Below are positions 36,091 through 44,942 of a stretch of 48,271 nucleotides of DNA, piece by piece. Every line of letters begins with the position of its first letter. Position 1 is the first letter of the stretch. The position numbers and the translations under genes are program-made. The notes under the pieces were generated by a model. The model was not told the origin of the DNA. It saw nothing but the letters and a program-made list of their open reading frames with translations, and made no database searches. The stretch comes from Ferroplasmaceae archaeon UBA567 (lineage in GTDB: Archaea; Thermoplasmatota; Thermoplasmata; Thermoplasmatales; Thermoplasmataceae), in NCBI GenBank assembly GCA_002505185.1, contig DAUP01000074.1, positions 1 through 48,271 on the forward strand. The letters are read 5' to 3'.

Positions 36091-36708
36091 ATGAAAGCCG
36101 AAGTTTTTAAACCAGGCAACATTAAGAAACTGAAAAAGGATTTTGAAGAAATTAATGAATGTGATAAGCCTGTATACTATGTAGTAATCAATCTTTTTGA
36201 CGCTTTTCCAGGCAGGATTTCAGCCATAAAGGTGTACAAAGACAGCGACATAGACCTGAAGATAAGGCTGGGCAACAAGGATTACAGATACATAAAAATA
36301 CTGAAATCAAAATCCGGGATGTTCGAGATCATGAGATTACCTCTTGATGAAAGGAAGATAGGAAAAAACAGCCTGTATGATATGATCAGGAGGGATGTGA
36401 AATCAGGAGACCAGCTTACAAGGGAAACAAGAAATGAAATATTGAAATACATTGATTTTAACAGAAACAGAAAAAAATTGCTGTATATACTCAGCGACAG
36501 CGAAAATAAAAATTATTACATAATGAAGGAAACAACAATTAAGGACATAGTAGTCCATGACATTGAATACATGTATTCAAAGGACAGCTCATATAGAATA
36601 TACAACGGCACCATCCCTGCTAAATTTATTGGGGATTACTGGACAAGCTATCTTAAAAGAAGAAAAAAGACAGAGATGGATGTGTGGAAATCTTTAATAA
36701 CACAATGA
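36091..36708 (+). CDS. Unknown protein, 205 residues
   Basis: Soluble, Lys- and Asp-rich protein starting MKAEVFKPGNIKKLKKDFEEIN. A central alpha/beta part (VYYVVINLFDAFPGRISAIKVY) and a C-terminal part with YTSYLKRRKK-type basic residues can be seen, but no family signature. I choose ATG 36091 because TTTTTATAT (36062-36070) lies about 25 nt upstream, a leaderless arrangement; a TTG at 36070 is also open. It may be restricted to this lineage. Confidence 0.75.
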   Translation: MKAEVFKPGNIKKLKKDFEEINECDKPVYYVVINLFDAFPGRISAIKVYKDSDIDLKIRLGNKDYRYIKILKSKSGMFEIMRLPLDERKIGKNSLYDMIRRDVKSGDQLTRETRNEILKYIDFNRNRKKLLYILSDSENKNYYIMKETTIKDIVVHDIEYMYSKDSSYRIYNGTIPAKFIGDYWTSYLKRRKKTEMDVWKSLITQ

Positions 36709-36771
36709 ATTTTTTATATAAAAGAGTTAAAATCTGATACAAAAAATTATTAAATGCAGTGCTTATATGCA

Positions 36772-38040
36772 ATGATGGATTATGATGTTGACGTTGCGGT
36801 TATTGGCGGAGGGCTCGCCGGAATTTCTGCGGCAATTACTGCTGCAAAAAATGGCCTTTCCGTTATAGTTCTCGAACGTGGGGAACATTCAGGATCAAAA
36901 AATGTATCCGGCGGCAGAATGTATATACACTCATTAAAGAAACTTCTTGGGGACCATTATAGGGATGCCCCTCTGGAACTCCCCATAAAAAAGGAAACAT
37001 TCGAGATTTATACCGGGAATCACAAAGCAAGTTTTTCTTTTGAAAATAAGGATAGTGAAAACAGCTATTCTATACTCAGGTCAAAATTTGATGCGTGGTT
37101 CGCATCTGAAGCAGAAAACCTTGGAGTTCCCATATCCTATTCCACACTTGTGTCAGGAATAGACAGGGAGAACGAAGGCCTTGTTGTTAGAAGTGACAGG
37201 GGAGACATAAAAACGCCCTTGGTTATTGAGGGTGACGGAGCTACAGCATTTGCATCCAGGTATTTGGGACTCAGGCAGGAAAAATCATTTAAAATGCAGC
37301 CTGTGGAAAATCTTCAGAACAACCAGGATTTCATGCCAAAGCAGTTCATGCTCGGTGTAAAGGAGATAATAGATAAAAAACCTGAAGGTGATTACGGGGA
37401 AGCAAAAACTATACTTGGGCTTTCTGATGGGATAAAGGGTGGTGGATTTTCCTATACAAATAAAGAGACAACTTCCATAGGGCTTACACTGAAACTGGAT
37501 TCTCTTGAAGGCCATGATGAAAAATCATTTGAAATTATAGAAGATTTCAGGGAAAAACTTGGGATTGAGGGAAAGTTGTTGGAATACTCGGCACACATGA
37601 TTCCATTTTACAAATTTGAAACACTTCCAAGAAGATACGCAGATAACATCCTTGTCACTGGGGACGCTGCGGGGTTCCTTATTAATGACGGGTTTACAAT
37701 CAGGGGCATGGACAATGCAATTGAATCTGGCCGCCTTGCCGGTGAAGCCGCAAAGAAAATAAAAGATTCGGGCAATTTCAATGATACCTTTGTATACGAA
37801 CAGATGCTGGAAGACAGCTTTATACTGACGGACATGCAGGCTGCCTCAAGGATTTCCACATTATTTGGAAACGAAAGGACATTTGATGCCTATCCCAAAA
37901 TAATGGCCGGCATACTGGAAAGAATGTTCACGGTAACTGGCAACCCCCGGGAAAATATAAAAAATGTCATGATGGACGAGATTAAAAAGAACAACATTGG
38001 TTATTATACATTGTTGCAGGACATGCTGAAGGTGATATGA
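36772..38040 (+). CDS. fixC: FixC-like flavoprotein (ETF:quinone oxidoreductase family)
   Basis: A 422-residue FAD enzyme of the FixC/ETF-QO and geranylgeranyl-reductase superfamily. FAD motifs are VAVIGGGLAGISAA near the start and LVTGDAAGFLINDGFTIRGMDNAI toward the C-terminus. The phrase GSKNVSGGRMY is the FixC hallmark. It should accept electrons from an electron-transfer flavoprotein and pass them to quinone, together with the ferredoxin-like FixX encoded next. A strong TATA (around 36713-36722) precedes it. ATG 36754 is another possible start. The ETF itself is not in this window. Confidence 0.88.
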   Translation: MMDYDVDVAVIGGGLAGISAAITAAKNGLSVIVLERGEHSGSKNVSGGRMYIHSLKKLLGDHYRDAPLELPIKKETFEIYTGNHKASFSFENKDSENSYSILRSKFDAWFASEAENLGVPISYSTLVSGIDRENEGLVVRSDRGDIKTPLVIEGDGATAFASRYLGLRQEKSFKMQPVENLQNNQDFMPKQFMLGVKEIIDKKPEGDYGEAKTILGLSDGIKGGGFSYTNKETTSIGLTLKLDSLEGHDEKSFEIIEDFREKLGIEGKLLEYSAHMIPFYKFETLPRRYADNILVTGDAAGFLINDGFTIRGMDNAIESGRLAGEAAKKIKDSGNFNDTFVYEQMLEDSFILTDMQAASRISTLFGNERTFDAYPKIMAGILERMFTVTGNPRENIKNVMMDEIKKNNIGYYTLLQDMLKVI

Positions 38041-38306
38041 TGGATTTGATAAAGAGACTTGGACTGAATAAAAATGAGGTTGGAAACCAGAGCCACATAG
38101 AAGTTAATACCAGTATATGCAAAACATGCATTGATAAACCATGCATAAGGGTCTGCCCGGCTGGAACATATGAGGAGGATAAGGAAAAGGGTATAACAGT
38201 TCATTATGAACGATGCCTGGAATGCGGTGCAGCACTGTATGCATGCCCCTTCGGTGCCCTGGAATTCAAGTACCCTGAAAAGGGTGTGAGCTATATATAT
38301 GGATAA
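38037..38306 (+). CDS. fixX: FixX-like ferredoxin
   Basis: An 89-residue ferredoxin. Two cysteine groups are seen: CKTCIDKPCIRVCPAG and CLECGAALYACPFGALEF. The spacing is typical of FixX, which works with FixC. The start overlaps the fixC stop by 4 bases, so the two subunits are made together. Confidence 0.92.
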   Translation: MMDLIKRLGLNKNEVGNQSHIEVNTSICKTCIDKPCIRVCPAGTYEEDKEKGITVHYERCLECGAALYACPFGALEFKYPEKGVSYIYG

Positions 38307-38357
38307 ATTATAAATTTTTTAACATAAGCTGGAATCACATGAACTGGTTATGCCGCT

Positions 38358-39809
38358 TCACTGTTTTTCCCTACCTGTTACAATTTCCTTTCTGCAGCTG
38401 CATGATCTGAAATCACAGGATTTTATTGCAAACTCCGGGCACATGTCAAGAATCATTGGTGTTCTTCCTGCAACGGCTTTTTCAATATTTTCTATTGATT
38501 TCCTGCATAAGCTGATAATCCTGTCTATATCAAACAGGACATCGTGCACCATAACAGTGTTTTCAAGCCTTGGGTACACAACTATTATGAGACCCTCCCT
38601 CATATTGCGCCTGGCACATGTTATTGCCAGTTCGGAATAATATGTCTCAGGAATGCTGTTCGGATATTTTGAATTGTTGACCTTCAGCAGGTAAGGGACT
38701 ATGGAGTTTTCATCATAGATGTTTTTTATTATATACTTGTCATCTCCATAGAGCGGCAGTGTAGATACCTTATTGATCTGTGCTTTCTCAGTTCCACTCA
38801 CGCTCAGAATAGAACTGTTTATGGATTCCATTGCAAAGAATTTTATGTTATTCTTCTCATAAAAAGAATCGGGAATTTGACCGGAATTTTCCATGGTTCT
38901 TGAATCACCGGTAATTTTGTGGTAATATTTTCTTGGATATATAAGATCGTAAAATCTTAAATCAATGGAACTTCTACCTTCTCCATATATTTCCTGAAGA
39001 CGGGATTCCAGATCCCTGTCCTCCTCCACTCTGGCCACATTTTTAACCCATGAAGAATCACCAGGCCGGAGGGAATGGCACGGGCATATTTTAGCTTCCG
39101 AATAGGGGCATCCGTATCCAAAGTATGAGCAGCGGGGAAAATCTCCTATATCCCCATTATCCATTGCTCTTGTTATAAGGGAGAATCGGTAGACCATCTC
39201 ATCTTCCACTGCGCCACGGTCATATATGGAAACCCTGTAAACATAAAACTTTTCATCTGAGAAGAATACCAGATAATTGTCTGTGGTGAAATTTCTGTTC
39301 ATGGCAGCATAGAAAAGCAACTGTTCCAGGTCTGAACTGTAAACGCTGTATATATTTTCCATGCTGATCCGGTCAAAATGTTTAGTCTTGAATTCAACAA
39401 TGGAATCATAAAGTGTGAAATCAGCCCTGCCAACCACATTCAATCCCATCTGTGCACCGGTCAGTATGACTTCAGACCCCGAGAATCCGGGCAGCCTTTC
39501 AAACCACTGCCTGGCAAGGAAATGTATTTCTTCACCGTTTTTCATTCTGGATTCCACGTTTTCAGGCATGGGAACATCTGGATATTTTCTGGAAAAATAT
39601 GAACGTGTTGGGTTTATGAGGTCGGTCACATAGAGATATTCCGGAATCTGGAAATTTTTTATTTTTATTTTATCCTCCAGTATCTGTGAAATATAGGTAT
39701 TTACTATTTCACCACTTATGGACGACTTAATTTCCCTTAATAATGACATATTTATATATTGATACAAGCTTAAAAAATTTTCTTTAAGGTATTGAGAATT
39801 TTCCTTCAT
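38358..39809 (-). CDS. RecB/Cas4-like PD-(D/E)XK nuclease with two cysteine clusters
   Basis: A 483-residue protein. DLINPTRSYF resembles the entry of RecB-family nucleases. Catalytic residues are visible: His96 (GEEIHFLA), Asp130 (VVGRAD), Glu139 and Lys141 (VEFKTK), then Gln163 and Tyr167 (QxxxY). A cysteine group follows at 227, 234, 242 and 244, similar to the iron-sulphur cluster of Cas4/AddB-type nucleases. The C-terminal half (about 250-483) is unfamiliar and ends in a second group at Cys457, 465, 470 and 472. The start is uncertain: ATG 39749 (MSLLREIK) is the alternative. It overlaps the end of the upstream phosphoribosyltransferase gene. Confidence 0.8.
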   Translation of the reverse strand: MKENSQYLKENFLSLYQYINMSLLREIKSSISGEIVNTYISQILEDKIKIKNFQIPEYLYVTDLINPTRSYFSRKYPDVPMPENVESRMKNGEEIHFLARQWFERLPGFSGSEVILTGAQMGLNVVGRADFTLYDSIVEFKTKHFDRISMENIYSVYSSDLEQLLFYAAMNRNFTTDNYLVFFSDEKFYVYRVSIYDRGAVEDEMVYRFSLITRAMDNGDIGDFPRCSYFGYGCPYSEAKICPCHSLRPGDSSWVKNVARVEEDRDLESRLQEIYGEGRSSIDLRFYDLIYPRKYYHKITGDSRTMENSGQIPDSFYEKNNIKFFAMESINSSILSVSGTEKAQINKVSTLPLYGDDKYIIKNIYDENSIVPYLLKVNNSKYPNSIPETYYSELAITCARRNMREGLIIVVYPRLENTVMVHDVLFDIDRIISLCRKSIENIEKAVAGRTPMILDMCPEFAIKSCDFRSCSCRKEIVTGREKQ

Positions 39810-40431
39810 GTCTTTTCAGCATTTTCAATGCTGCAATGTTTTCCAAAACTTCCTCCAGGTCAATATCTTCAACATTCAAACCATAGTTTTCAGCCAGTTT
39901 TTCTTTCAACTCCCCAACTCCAACAGGAGCATCCATGAATTTCTTTGAAAGGTTATAGGTATCCTCATAAACGTTCCATGGAAAGACAAACCATGCCCAC
40001 TCTTCCTTTGAAAGTCCCTTACCATAAAAATCCGGGGTATAGTTTGAACCATCTATGTAAAGCATGGATGTTGTTTTTACATCAGCTGGATTAAGGGATT
40101 TGACATAATTGTAAGAAAGTTTCATGCTTTCACCTGTATCAGTTATATCGTCCACTATGAGAACCTTCTTCCCACTAACATCATAGTTTAACTTTTCCCT
40201 GAGAACAGCCTTTCCGTTCATTGTTGCCGTCAATCCCCAGTGTTCTGTCTTTATGGACAGAAGATCTTTTTTAAACAGGTAATCGGCAACCATTCTTGCA
40301 GGAACAAGTCCCCCACGGGCTATACCTATAATAATATCGGGATTGTAATGATTCTCTATAACCATTTTCATAATTCCCTTAGTCCATTCTTCTATTTCCT
40401 TCCATGAAACATATGTAGCTTTGAATTCCAT
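39784..40431 (-). CDS. Purine phosphoribosyltransferase-like protein
   Basis: A 215-residue type I phosphoribosyltransferase. The PRPP-binding motif is VLIVDDITDTGESM and the pyrophosphate loop GIARGGLVPARMVAD. The size and the WAWFVFPWNVYED segment fit archaeal xanthine or hypoxanthine-guanine salvage enzymes. A C-terminal extension (about 165-215) is helical. A 12-bp palindrome TATCTATAGATA (40436-40447) lies just upstream of the start. Base specificity cannot be read from sequence. Confidence 0.87.
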   Translation of the reverse strand: MEFKATYVSWKEIEEWTKGIMKMVIENHYNPDIIIGIARGGLVPARMVADYLFKKDLLSIKTEHWGLTATMNGKAVLREKLNYDVSGKKVLIVDDITDTGESMKLSYNYVKSLNPADVKTTSMLYIDGSNYTPDFYGKGLSKEEWAWFVFPWNVYEDTYNLSKKFMDAPVGVGELKEKLAENYGLNVEDIDLEEVLENIAALKMLKRHEGKFSIP

Positions 40432-40478
40432 TTTCTATCTATAGATAAGTGGTTATTGTTATTTTAACGTTCTTAGTA

Positions 40479-40571
40479 TCATTTTCCCTTCTGACATTTC
40501 ATGTACTTCTCTACAGTATCTGGTGTTACCGACCGGACTGGCCATATGAATCAGGAATGTGCCACAGTGCT
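40479..40571 (-). pseudogene. Remnant of an IS200/IS605 TnpA transposase
   Basis: A minus-strand fragment reads VRSVTPDTVEKYMKCQKGK before a stop, close to the C-terminal helix of Y1 transposases (VRSVG-x-T-x-DTV-x-KYI-x-Q). Only about 30 codons are recognisable, with an in-frame stop upstream of them. No TnpB or complete ends are seen. The assignment rests on one short motif. Confidence 0.35.
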
Positions 40572-40599
40572 GAAATCTTTTAAAATATAAAAACTCATT

Positions 40600-40640
40600 T
40601 TGCAGCATGACAGACCACTTCCCTCAGGAAGGGTTAGTTG
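40600..40640 (-). terminator. Weak hairpin after cooC
   Basis: On the minus strand CTTCC-TGAG-GGAAG occurs about 20 nt past the cooC stop. A T-rich stretch, GTTTTTATATTTT, follows further downstream. The stem is only 5 bp. Confidence 0.25.
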
Positions 40641-40647
40641 ACGTTCT

Positions 40648-41526
40648 TTATTCCGAATTCTGGACACGCTTAAGCAATTTCTCTACTGCCGGCAAAATAG
40701 TCGTATTGTTTTTGATCAATGGTTTAACAGAAGGATCAACAGCTCCCAGACTATCGTCGTATGGAATATAATCTATCGTAAATGGAATGCTCTGATCCAT
40801 TTCTTTCAGTAAATCTTTAATTGAGCTTTCATTGCTACCCACACGGTTGAAAACAAGATGAATTTTCTGTATTCCAAGATCCCAGGCGAGTTTTATCGCA
40901 CTGTCAGCTACCTGAACCGAATTGAATGAAACATCACTTACCACTATTGCATGGCCAAAACCCTTTGCAATAGCTCTTCCAAAGTGCTCAACTCCAGCCT
41001 CCGTATCCATCAGAATAACATCGTCATTTCTTAAGGAAATATGTCTAACAACTGAGTCAAGAAGATCGTTTTCCGGACATAAGCATCCTATTGCTGCCTT
41101 ATGTAAAGTACCCATGACCAGCAGGCTTATTCTCTCATCAACATCAATTCCGAATCTGTCTACAACATCACTTACATCGGGATTCAGGGATAAAAATTCT
41201 CCCCAACCAGATCCGGGTCTGGCACCAGTCTTCTCCTCTATGTAATCCACATGCCTGTTCAATGGAACTATCTCCCTGGCCAACTCCCTTTTCATGCCCA
41301 GGGCATAGGGCAGATTCATCTGGGGATCTGCGTCCACTGCAAGAACATGGGATTCCTTTGCAAAAAGGTAAGAAAGAATTGCAGTTATTGTAGTTTTGCC
41401 GGTACCTCCTTTTCCTGTTATCACAATCCTGTTTCCTGGGCGATTAATTGCAAATTCTTCAGTTCCTTCTACCAACTTTTTGACTATTTCGTCTCTTTTT
41501 ACTTCATTCGACAAGGTAAAATCCAT
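40648..41526 (-). CDS. cooC: CooC-type nickel-insertion ATPase for CO dehydrogenase
   Basis: A 292-residue P-loop ATPase of the MinD/ArsA class. The deviant Walker A is GKGGTGKTT (about residues 38-46), and DADPQMN and MDTEAGVEHFGR are further nucleotide contacts. The CxC metal motif reads GCLCPEN. CooC dimers bind metal there and mature the nickel-containing C-cluster of CO dehydrogenase. An AAGGTGA ribosome binding site lies before the ATG, 11 bases after the cooS stop, so the two are one operon. Confidence 0.9.
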   Translation of the reverse strand: MDFTLSNEVKRDEIVKKLVEGTEEFAINRPGNRIVITGKGGTGKTTITAILSYLFAKESHVLAVDADPQMNLPYALGMKRELAREIVPLNRHVDYIEEKTGARPGSGWGEFLSLNPDVSDVVDRFGIDVDERISLLVMGTLHKAAIGCLCPENDLLDSVVRHISLRNDDVILMDTEAGVEHFGRAIAKGFGHAIVVSDVSFNSVQVADSAIKLAWDLGIQKIHLVFNRVGSNESSIKDLLKEMDQSIPFTIDYIPYDDSLGAVDPSVKPLIKNNTTILPAVEKLLKRVQNSE

Positions 41527-41537
41527 CTGAATTCACC

Positions 41538-43505
41538 TTAAGAAGATAGACCCAGTGCTATTCTCTTCTCCCGTATCATGTCAATCATCTTTTGGGCGGC
41601 CGCCTCCGGGTTGAGTTCTGAGAATGTTTCAGCACCGATGCTGCCCTTCAAGTTCTCGGAGAGTATCTGTTTTACCTGTTCTCCACCCTCGATGTGTAGC
41701 TCAGGAGCAGTATGCACTGGAAGTCCCATTGATAAAGCCCATGTTCCGATTGCCACTGCCTTCTCGGCAATAAGTTCAGGTGCGGATGCAATAACCGGAA
41801 GGGCAGAAACATCTACATTAAGCCTCTCTGACAGCAATTTTACAAGGACACCGATTCTGGAGTTGTCCACACATGATCCCATATGAATAGTAGGAGGCAA
41901 TGACTCCAGGCCTGCAAGTTTTCCAAGTGCCTTAAGTGTACCCTTCAAACCTTCACCAATATCAAATTCATCAACCCTGGCAGGATTCATAAAGCCTTCC
42001 TGTGCGGATATGTGTGCAATGCATCCTGTAACCAGTACCAGAACATTGTTTTTCAACAGTACATTTATAAGGCGCTCAGTGTAAAGTTCTTTTCTAAGTT
42101 TGGGATTCGGACACCCGACAATTCCTACCACACCGTATACGTCCCCACTGACAATGCTATCAATAAGAGGTTTCAGTGGGTCTTCCTTGTTTATCTTTCC
42201 CAGTAGTTCTACAATAGACTCTACAGAAAAACCACCAATCATCGGCTCTGTTTTCTTGGAAAGTAGAACACGGGACGGATCACGCTTCTCATATGCGAGA
42301 AGTGCCTGCTCAACAATTTGTTTTGCTACTTCATCTGCACGCTCAACAGAAAATTCAATGTGTAATGCACCCGGTATCTTCACGTATGGCATAGTAGTTA
42401 TCAGCTTTGTGTGATAGCACGAGGCAACCTCCCCAAGAACAGGCCATATGCACTGAAAGTCAACTACCATTGCATCAAGTGCTCCTGTGGCTATTGCCAG
42501 CTCAGCCTGCATCTCATTAGCGGCCAGTGGGACTCCATGCCTCATCAGCACTTCGTTTCCACTGCAACATACTCCGACAACATTAATCCCTTTAGCTCCC
42601 AGCTTCTTTGCCTCTTCGTTAAGATTAACGGCCCATTCAAGAACCTTCTCTGCCACAAGTGGATTATGTCCGTGAATGGCCAGATTAACATAATCCTCTT
42701 TCAGTACTCCAATATTTGCTGTGGAACTCACAGGTTTAGGTGTTCCGAAGAGAATATCAGAAATTTCAGAACTCATTGTCAACCCAGGATATCCATCGAT
42801 TATACCCATTTTAAGATCGTCAAGAAGAAGATTTGTCACATCAGCGTCATTACCCATACTGGTCCTGTGCATGGCGTTCATTATGGGTATCCAGGCATTT
42901 GTTGGTATTATACCCAGCTCAGTCCAGTGTTTATAGCTAGAAGAAGGGGCATAGGCCTTAACCCAATTCATTGGGGCATTGTCAACCTTATTGAAATCTC
43001 CGATTGATATGTCAGCTATTTCATTAGCAATTTCCATATCTGTTTTCCCATCTGACACTACCTGTAAATTCTTGGCCACTGACAATAATTTTTTTCTATC
43101 CTTGATTTCATAGCCCTTTATTTTTCCAGTGGCAACGAGCTTTAAAGTTTCAGCGATCTCGAATGCGTGTTCAGCGTGGGATGAGGCTCCTCCAACAGTT
43201 TCTCTAAGGAGATTCCTTGCAACTATTGTATCAGCAGTAGCACCACAAACTCCTCTTGTTGCCCCATTCTTGAATCTTACAGTGGGAATTCTGCATGGAC
43301 CCATGTAGCAGATCCTGCAGCAAACACCCCACTCTCCAAACCAGCAAGATGGCTGCTGCTTGGATAATCTTTCAAAGGATGACGTTCCCACATCATTCAT
43401 TATTTTATCAACAAGTTCCAGTGAGGGTTTAGTAGCAGGCGAAGATCCAAAATTACCCAGTTTTAGATCAATTTTCTCATTCTTAAGTGATTTAGTTTGT
43501 TCCAT
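41538..43505 (-). CDS. cooS: Anaerobic nickel CO dehydrogenase, catalytic subunit
   Basis: A 655-residue enzyme that interconverts CO and CO2. The N-terminal cluster B and D cysteines are intact (PSCWFGEWGVCCRICYMGPC, then GVCGAT). C-cluster ligands are all visible: His in AIHGHNP, Cys in VVGVCCSGNE, VDFQC, GIVGCPNP, VTGCIAH and HMGSC. A catalytic lysine is expected in LIAEKAVAIG. The leaderless ATG at 43505 is supported by a TATA box; a GTG at 43526 is also open. cooC follows, but no CooF ferredoxin or acetyl-CoA synthase subunit is adjacent. Confidence 0.95.
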   Translation of the reverse strand: MEQTKSLKNEKIDLKLGNFGSSPATKPSLELVDKIMNDVGTSSFERLSKQQPSCWFGEWGVCCRICYMGPCRIPTVRFKNGATRGVCGATADTIVARNLLRETVGGASSHAEHAFEIAETLKLVATGKIKGYEIKDRKKLLSVAKNLQVVSDGKTDMEIANEIADISIGDFNKVDNAPMNWVKAYAPSSSYKHWTELGIIPTNAWIPIMNAMHRTSMGNDADVTNLLLDDLKMGIIDGYPGLTMSSEISDILFGTPKPVSSTANIGVLKEDYVNLAIHGHNPLVAEKVLEWAVNLNEEAKKLGAKGINVVGVCCSGNEVLMRHGVPLAANEMQAELAIATGALDAMVVDFQCIWPVLGEVASCYHTKLITTMPYVKIPGALHIEFSVERADEVAKQIVEQALLAYEKRDPSRVLLSKKTEPMIGGFSVESIVELLGKINKEDPLKPLIDSIVSGDVYGVVGIVGCPNPKLRKELYTERLINVLLKNNVLVLVTGCIAHISAQEGFMNPARVDEFDIGEGLKGTLKALGKLAGLESLPPTIHMGSCVDNSRIGVLVKLLSERLNVDVSALPVIASAPELIAEKAVAIGTWALSMGLPVHTAPELHIEGGEQVKQILSENLKGSIGAETFSELNPEAAAQKMIDMIREKRIALGLSS

Positions 43506-43526
43506 ATGGGAATCATAATCTGGCAC

Positions 43527-43536
43527 TTTATATATT
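43527..43536 (-). promoter_or_regulatory. TATA box of cooS
   Basis: ATATATAAAG on the minus strand is centred about 27 nt before the ATG at 43505, giving a leaderless cooS-cooC transcript. Confidence 0.55.
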
Positions 43537-43649
43537 TTCTGAATGTGGTAAATATATTCATAATGGATACAATGGATTTAAATAGTATACAAAACTGAAT
43601 TTTTATGTGGTGTTATGAATTTTTCACGAATATTTGAGATAAAAAATGT

Positions 43650-44840
43650 TTAATCTGCCTCCGGTGAGGCTACGGTTGCCTGCCTGCCTTTTGACAGGAT
43701 AAGTGGAGAGAGCAGGAAGGAGACAAGCACAATAAGAAGAGCCGGGATTATTCCATAGATTGATCTGCTTATGCTTACAAATTCTGCACTGATAAGTACC
43801 GGTATAATAGCCACGCCCACATTGGTGGCCACACTGTACATCGATGTGGCAAAGCCTGCCCTTCCAGGGTCTTCCACATAATTTATTATGGAATTCAGTG
43901 CCAGGACCCAGAATGCATTACCAAAGAACCCGAATATGAAGAACGACCCCGTTATTAGAACTGCAAAACTCGTATATACCAGGGAATACAGTAATATAAT
44001 GGCAAAGACGAAGGATACCAGGGCAGTGAGCACTGTGCCTAACCTGATGAAATGATACCGCTCAAAAATGAATGGAAGTATCAGTGCCCCCAGTGCAGAG
44101 CCAAGGAATTCAACCCCGCCCATAAGCCCGGAAAGCTTTAAAAGGAAATTTCCTGTGAAATGGAATCCCAGTGCGGTAGCCGCAATATCGCCAAATAATA
44201 TAGATATGGATGCCATGGCCATTCCTATGTACCAATTCTTTATCATGCCTGGCTTGAATGATCCACGCAGCGATTTTCCCTTATATTTCTCCGGGTATTG
44301 CGGCAGGTAAATGAACAGCCATATGGATGCAAGTATTGTTAGTATAGCAGGCAATGCCATAATGCCAGTCAGGGAAAATGCCAGATATATATAGGGGCCT
44401 ATAAGGGCTCCTGAGGACATACCGAGAAACAGAAATCCGATGCTTAAACCTGTTATTGTTGCCGATTTTTTTGGGTCCATTGATTCAGCTATGCTTCCTA
44501 CCGGTGCAAGGGAGAATGGATAGGCACTTGCTGCAACTATGGAAAGCACAAGAAATTCTGAATAACCCGTTGCAAAAATACGTACAAGAAGCCCTGCTGT
44601 GGAGAATGCCATTGCAAGGTAAATCGATGATTTTACAGTAAATTTTGCCGATAGGACTCCAGCAAGAAGCCCTATTATTGCCATGGTATATCCATATACT
44701 GAAAGAATCAGTACTATCTCAGAAAGTGTGGCTGACAGATGCGCCATGAGTTCAGGTATGACAGGTGCCAGTATAAACCAGCCAAATCCTATAGTGAAAA
44801 CAAAGAACCAGTATGGTATGAGTTTCTTGACATTATCCAT
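43650..44840 (-). CDS. MFS transporter
   Basis: A 396-residue polytopic membrane protein with about 12 hydrophobic helices and a central basic loop (PEKYKGKSLRGSFKP) between the two six-helix halves. The first helix WFFVFTIGFGWFILAPVIPEL and the loop GVLSAKFTVKS resemble cyanate/nitrate-type and sugar-acid MFS carriers. Substrate unknown. It lies divergent from the acyl-CoA dehydrogenase gene and upstream of cooS in the same direction. Confidence 0.85.
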   Translation of the reverse strand: MDNVKKLIPYWFFVFTIGFGWFILAPVIPELMAHLSATLSEIVLILSVYGYTMAIIGLLAGVLSAKFTVKSSIYLAMAFSTAGLLVRIFATGYSEFLVLSIVAASAYPFSLAPVGSIAESMDPKKSATITGLSIGFLFLGMSSGALIGPYIYLAFSLTGIMALPAILTILASIWLFIYLPQYPEKYKGKSLRGSFKPGMIKNWYIGMAMASISILFGDIAATALGFHFTGNFLLKLSGLMGGVEFLGSALGALILPFIFERYHFIRLGTVLTALVSFVFAIILLYSLVYTSFAVLITGSFFIFGFFGNAFWVLALNSIINYVEDPGRAGFATSMYSVATNVGVAIIPVLISAEFVSISRSIYGIIPALLIVLVSFLLSPLILSKGRQATVASPEAD

Positions 44841-44942
44841 GACTGTTAATATCTATCAGGTAAATAAAATTTTATTCGTATTTTTGCGGACACAATTATA
44901 ACCACTTAGGAATATTTAATAATCAGGAATCTATAAAATACT

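Noticed and set aside
38358..39809. The Cas4-like nuclease as part of a CRISPR system
   Set aside because: No repeat arrays or other cas genes are visible in the window; similarity is to the nuclease fold only.
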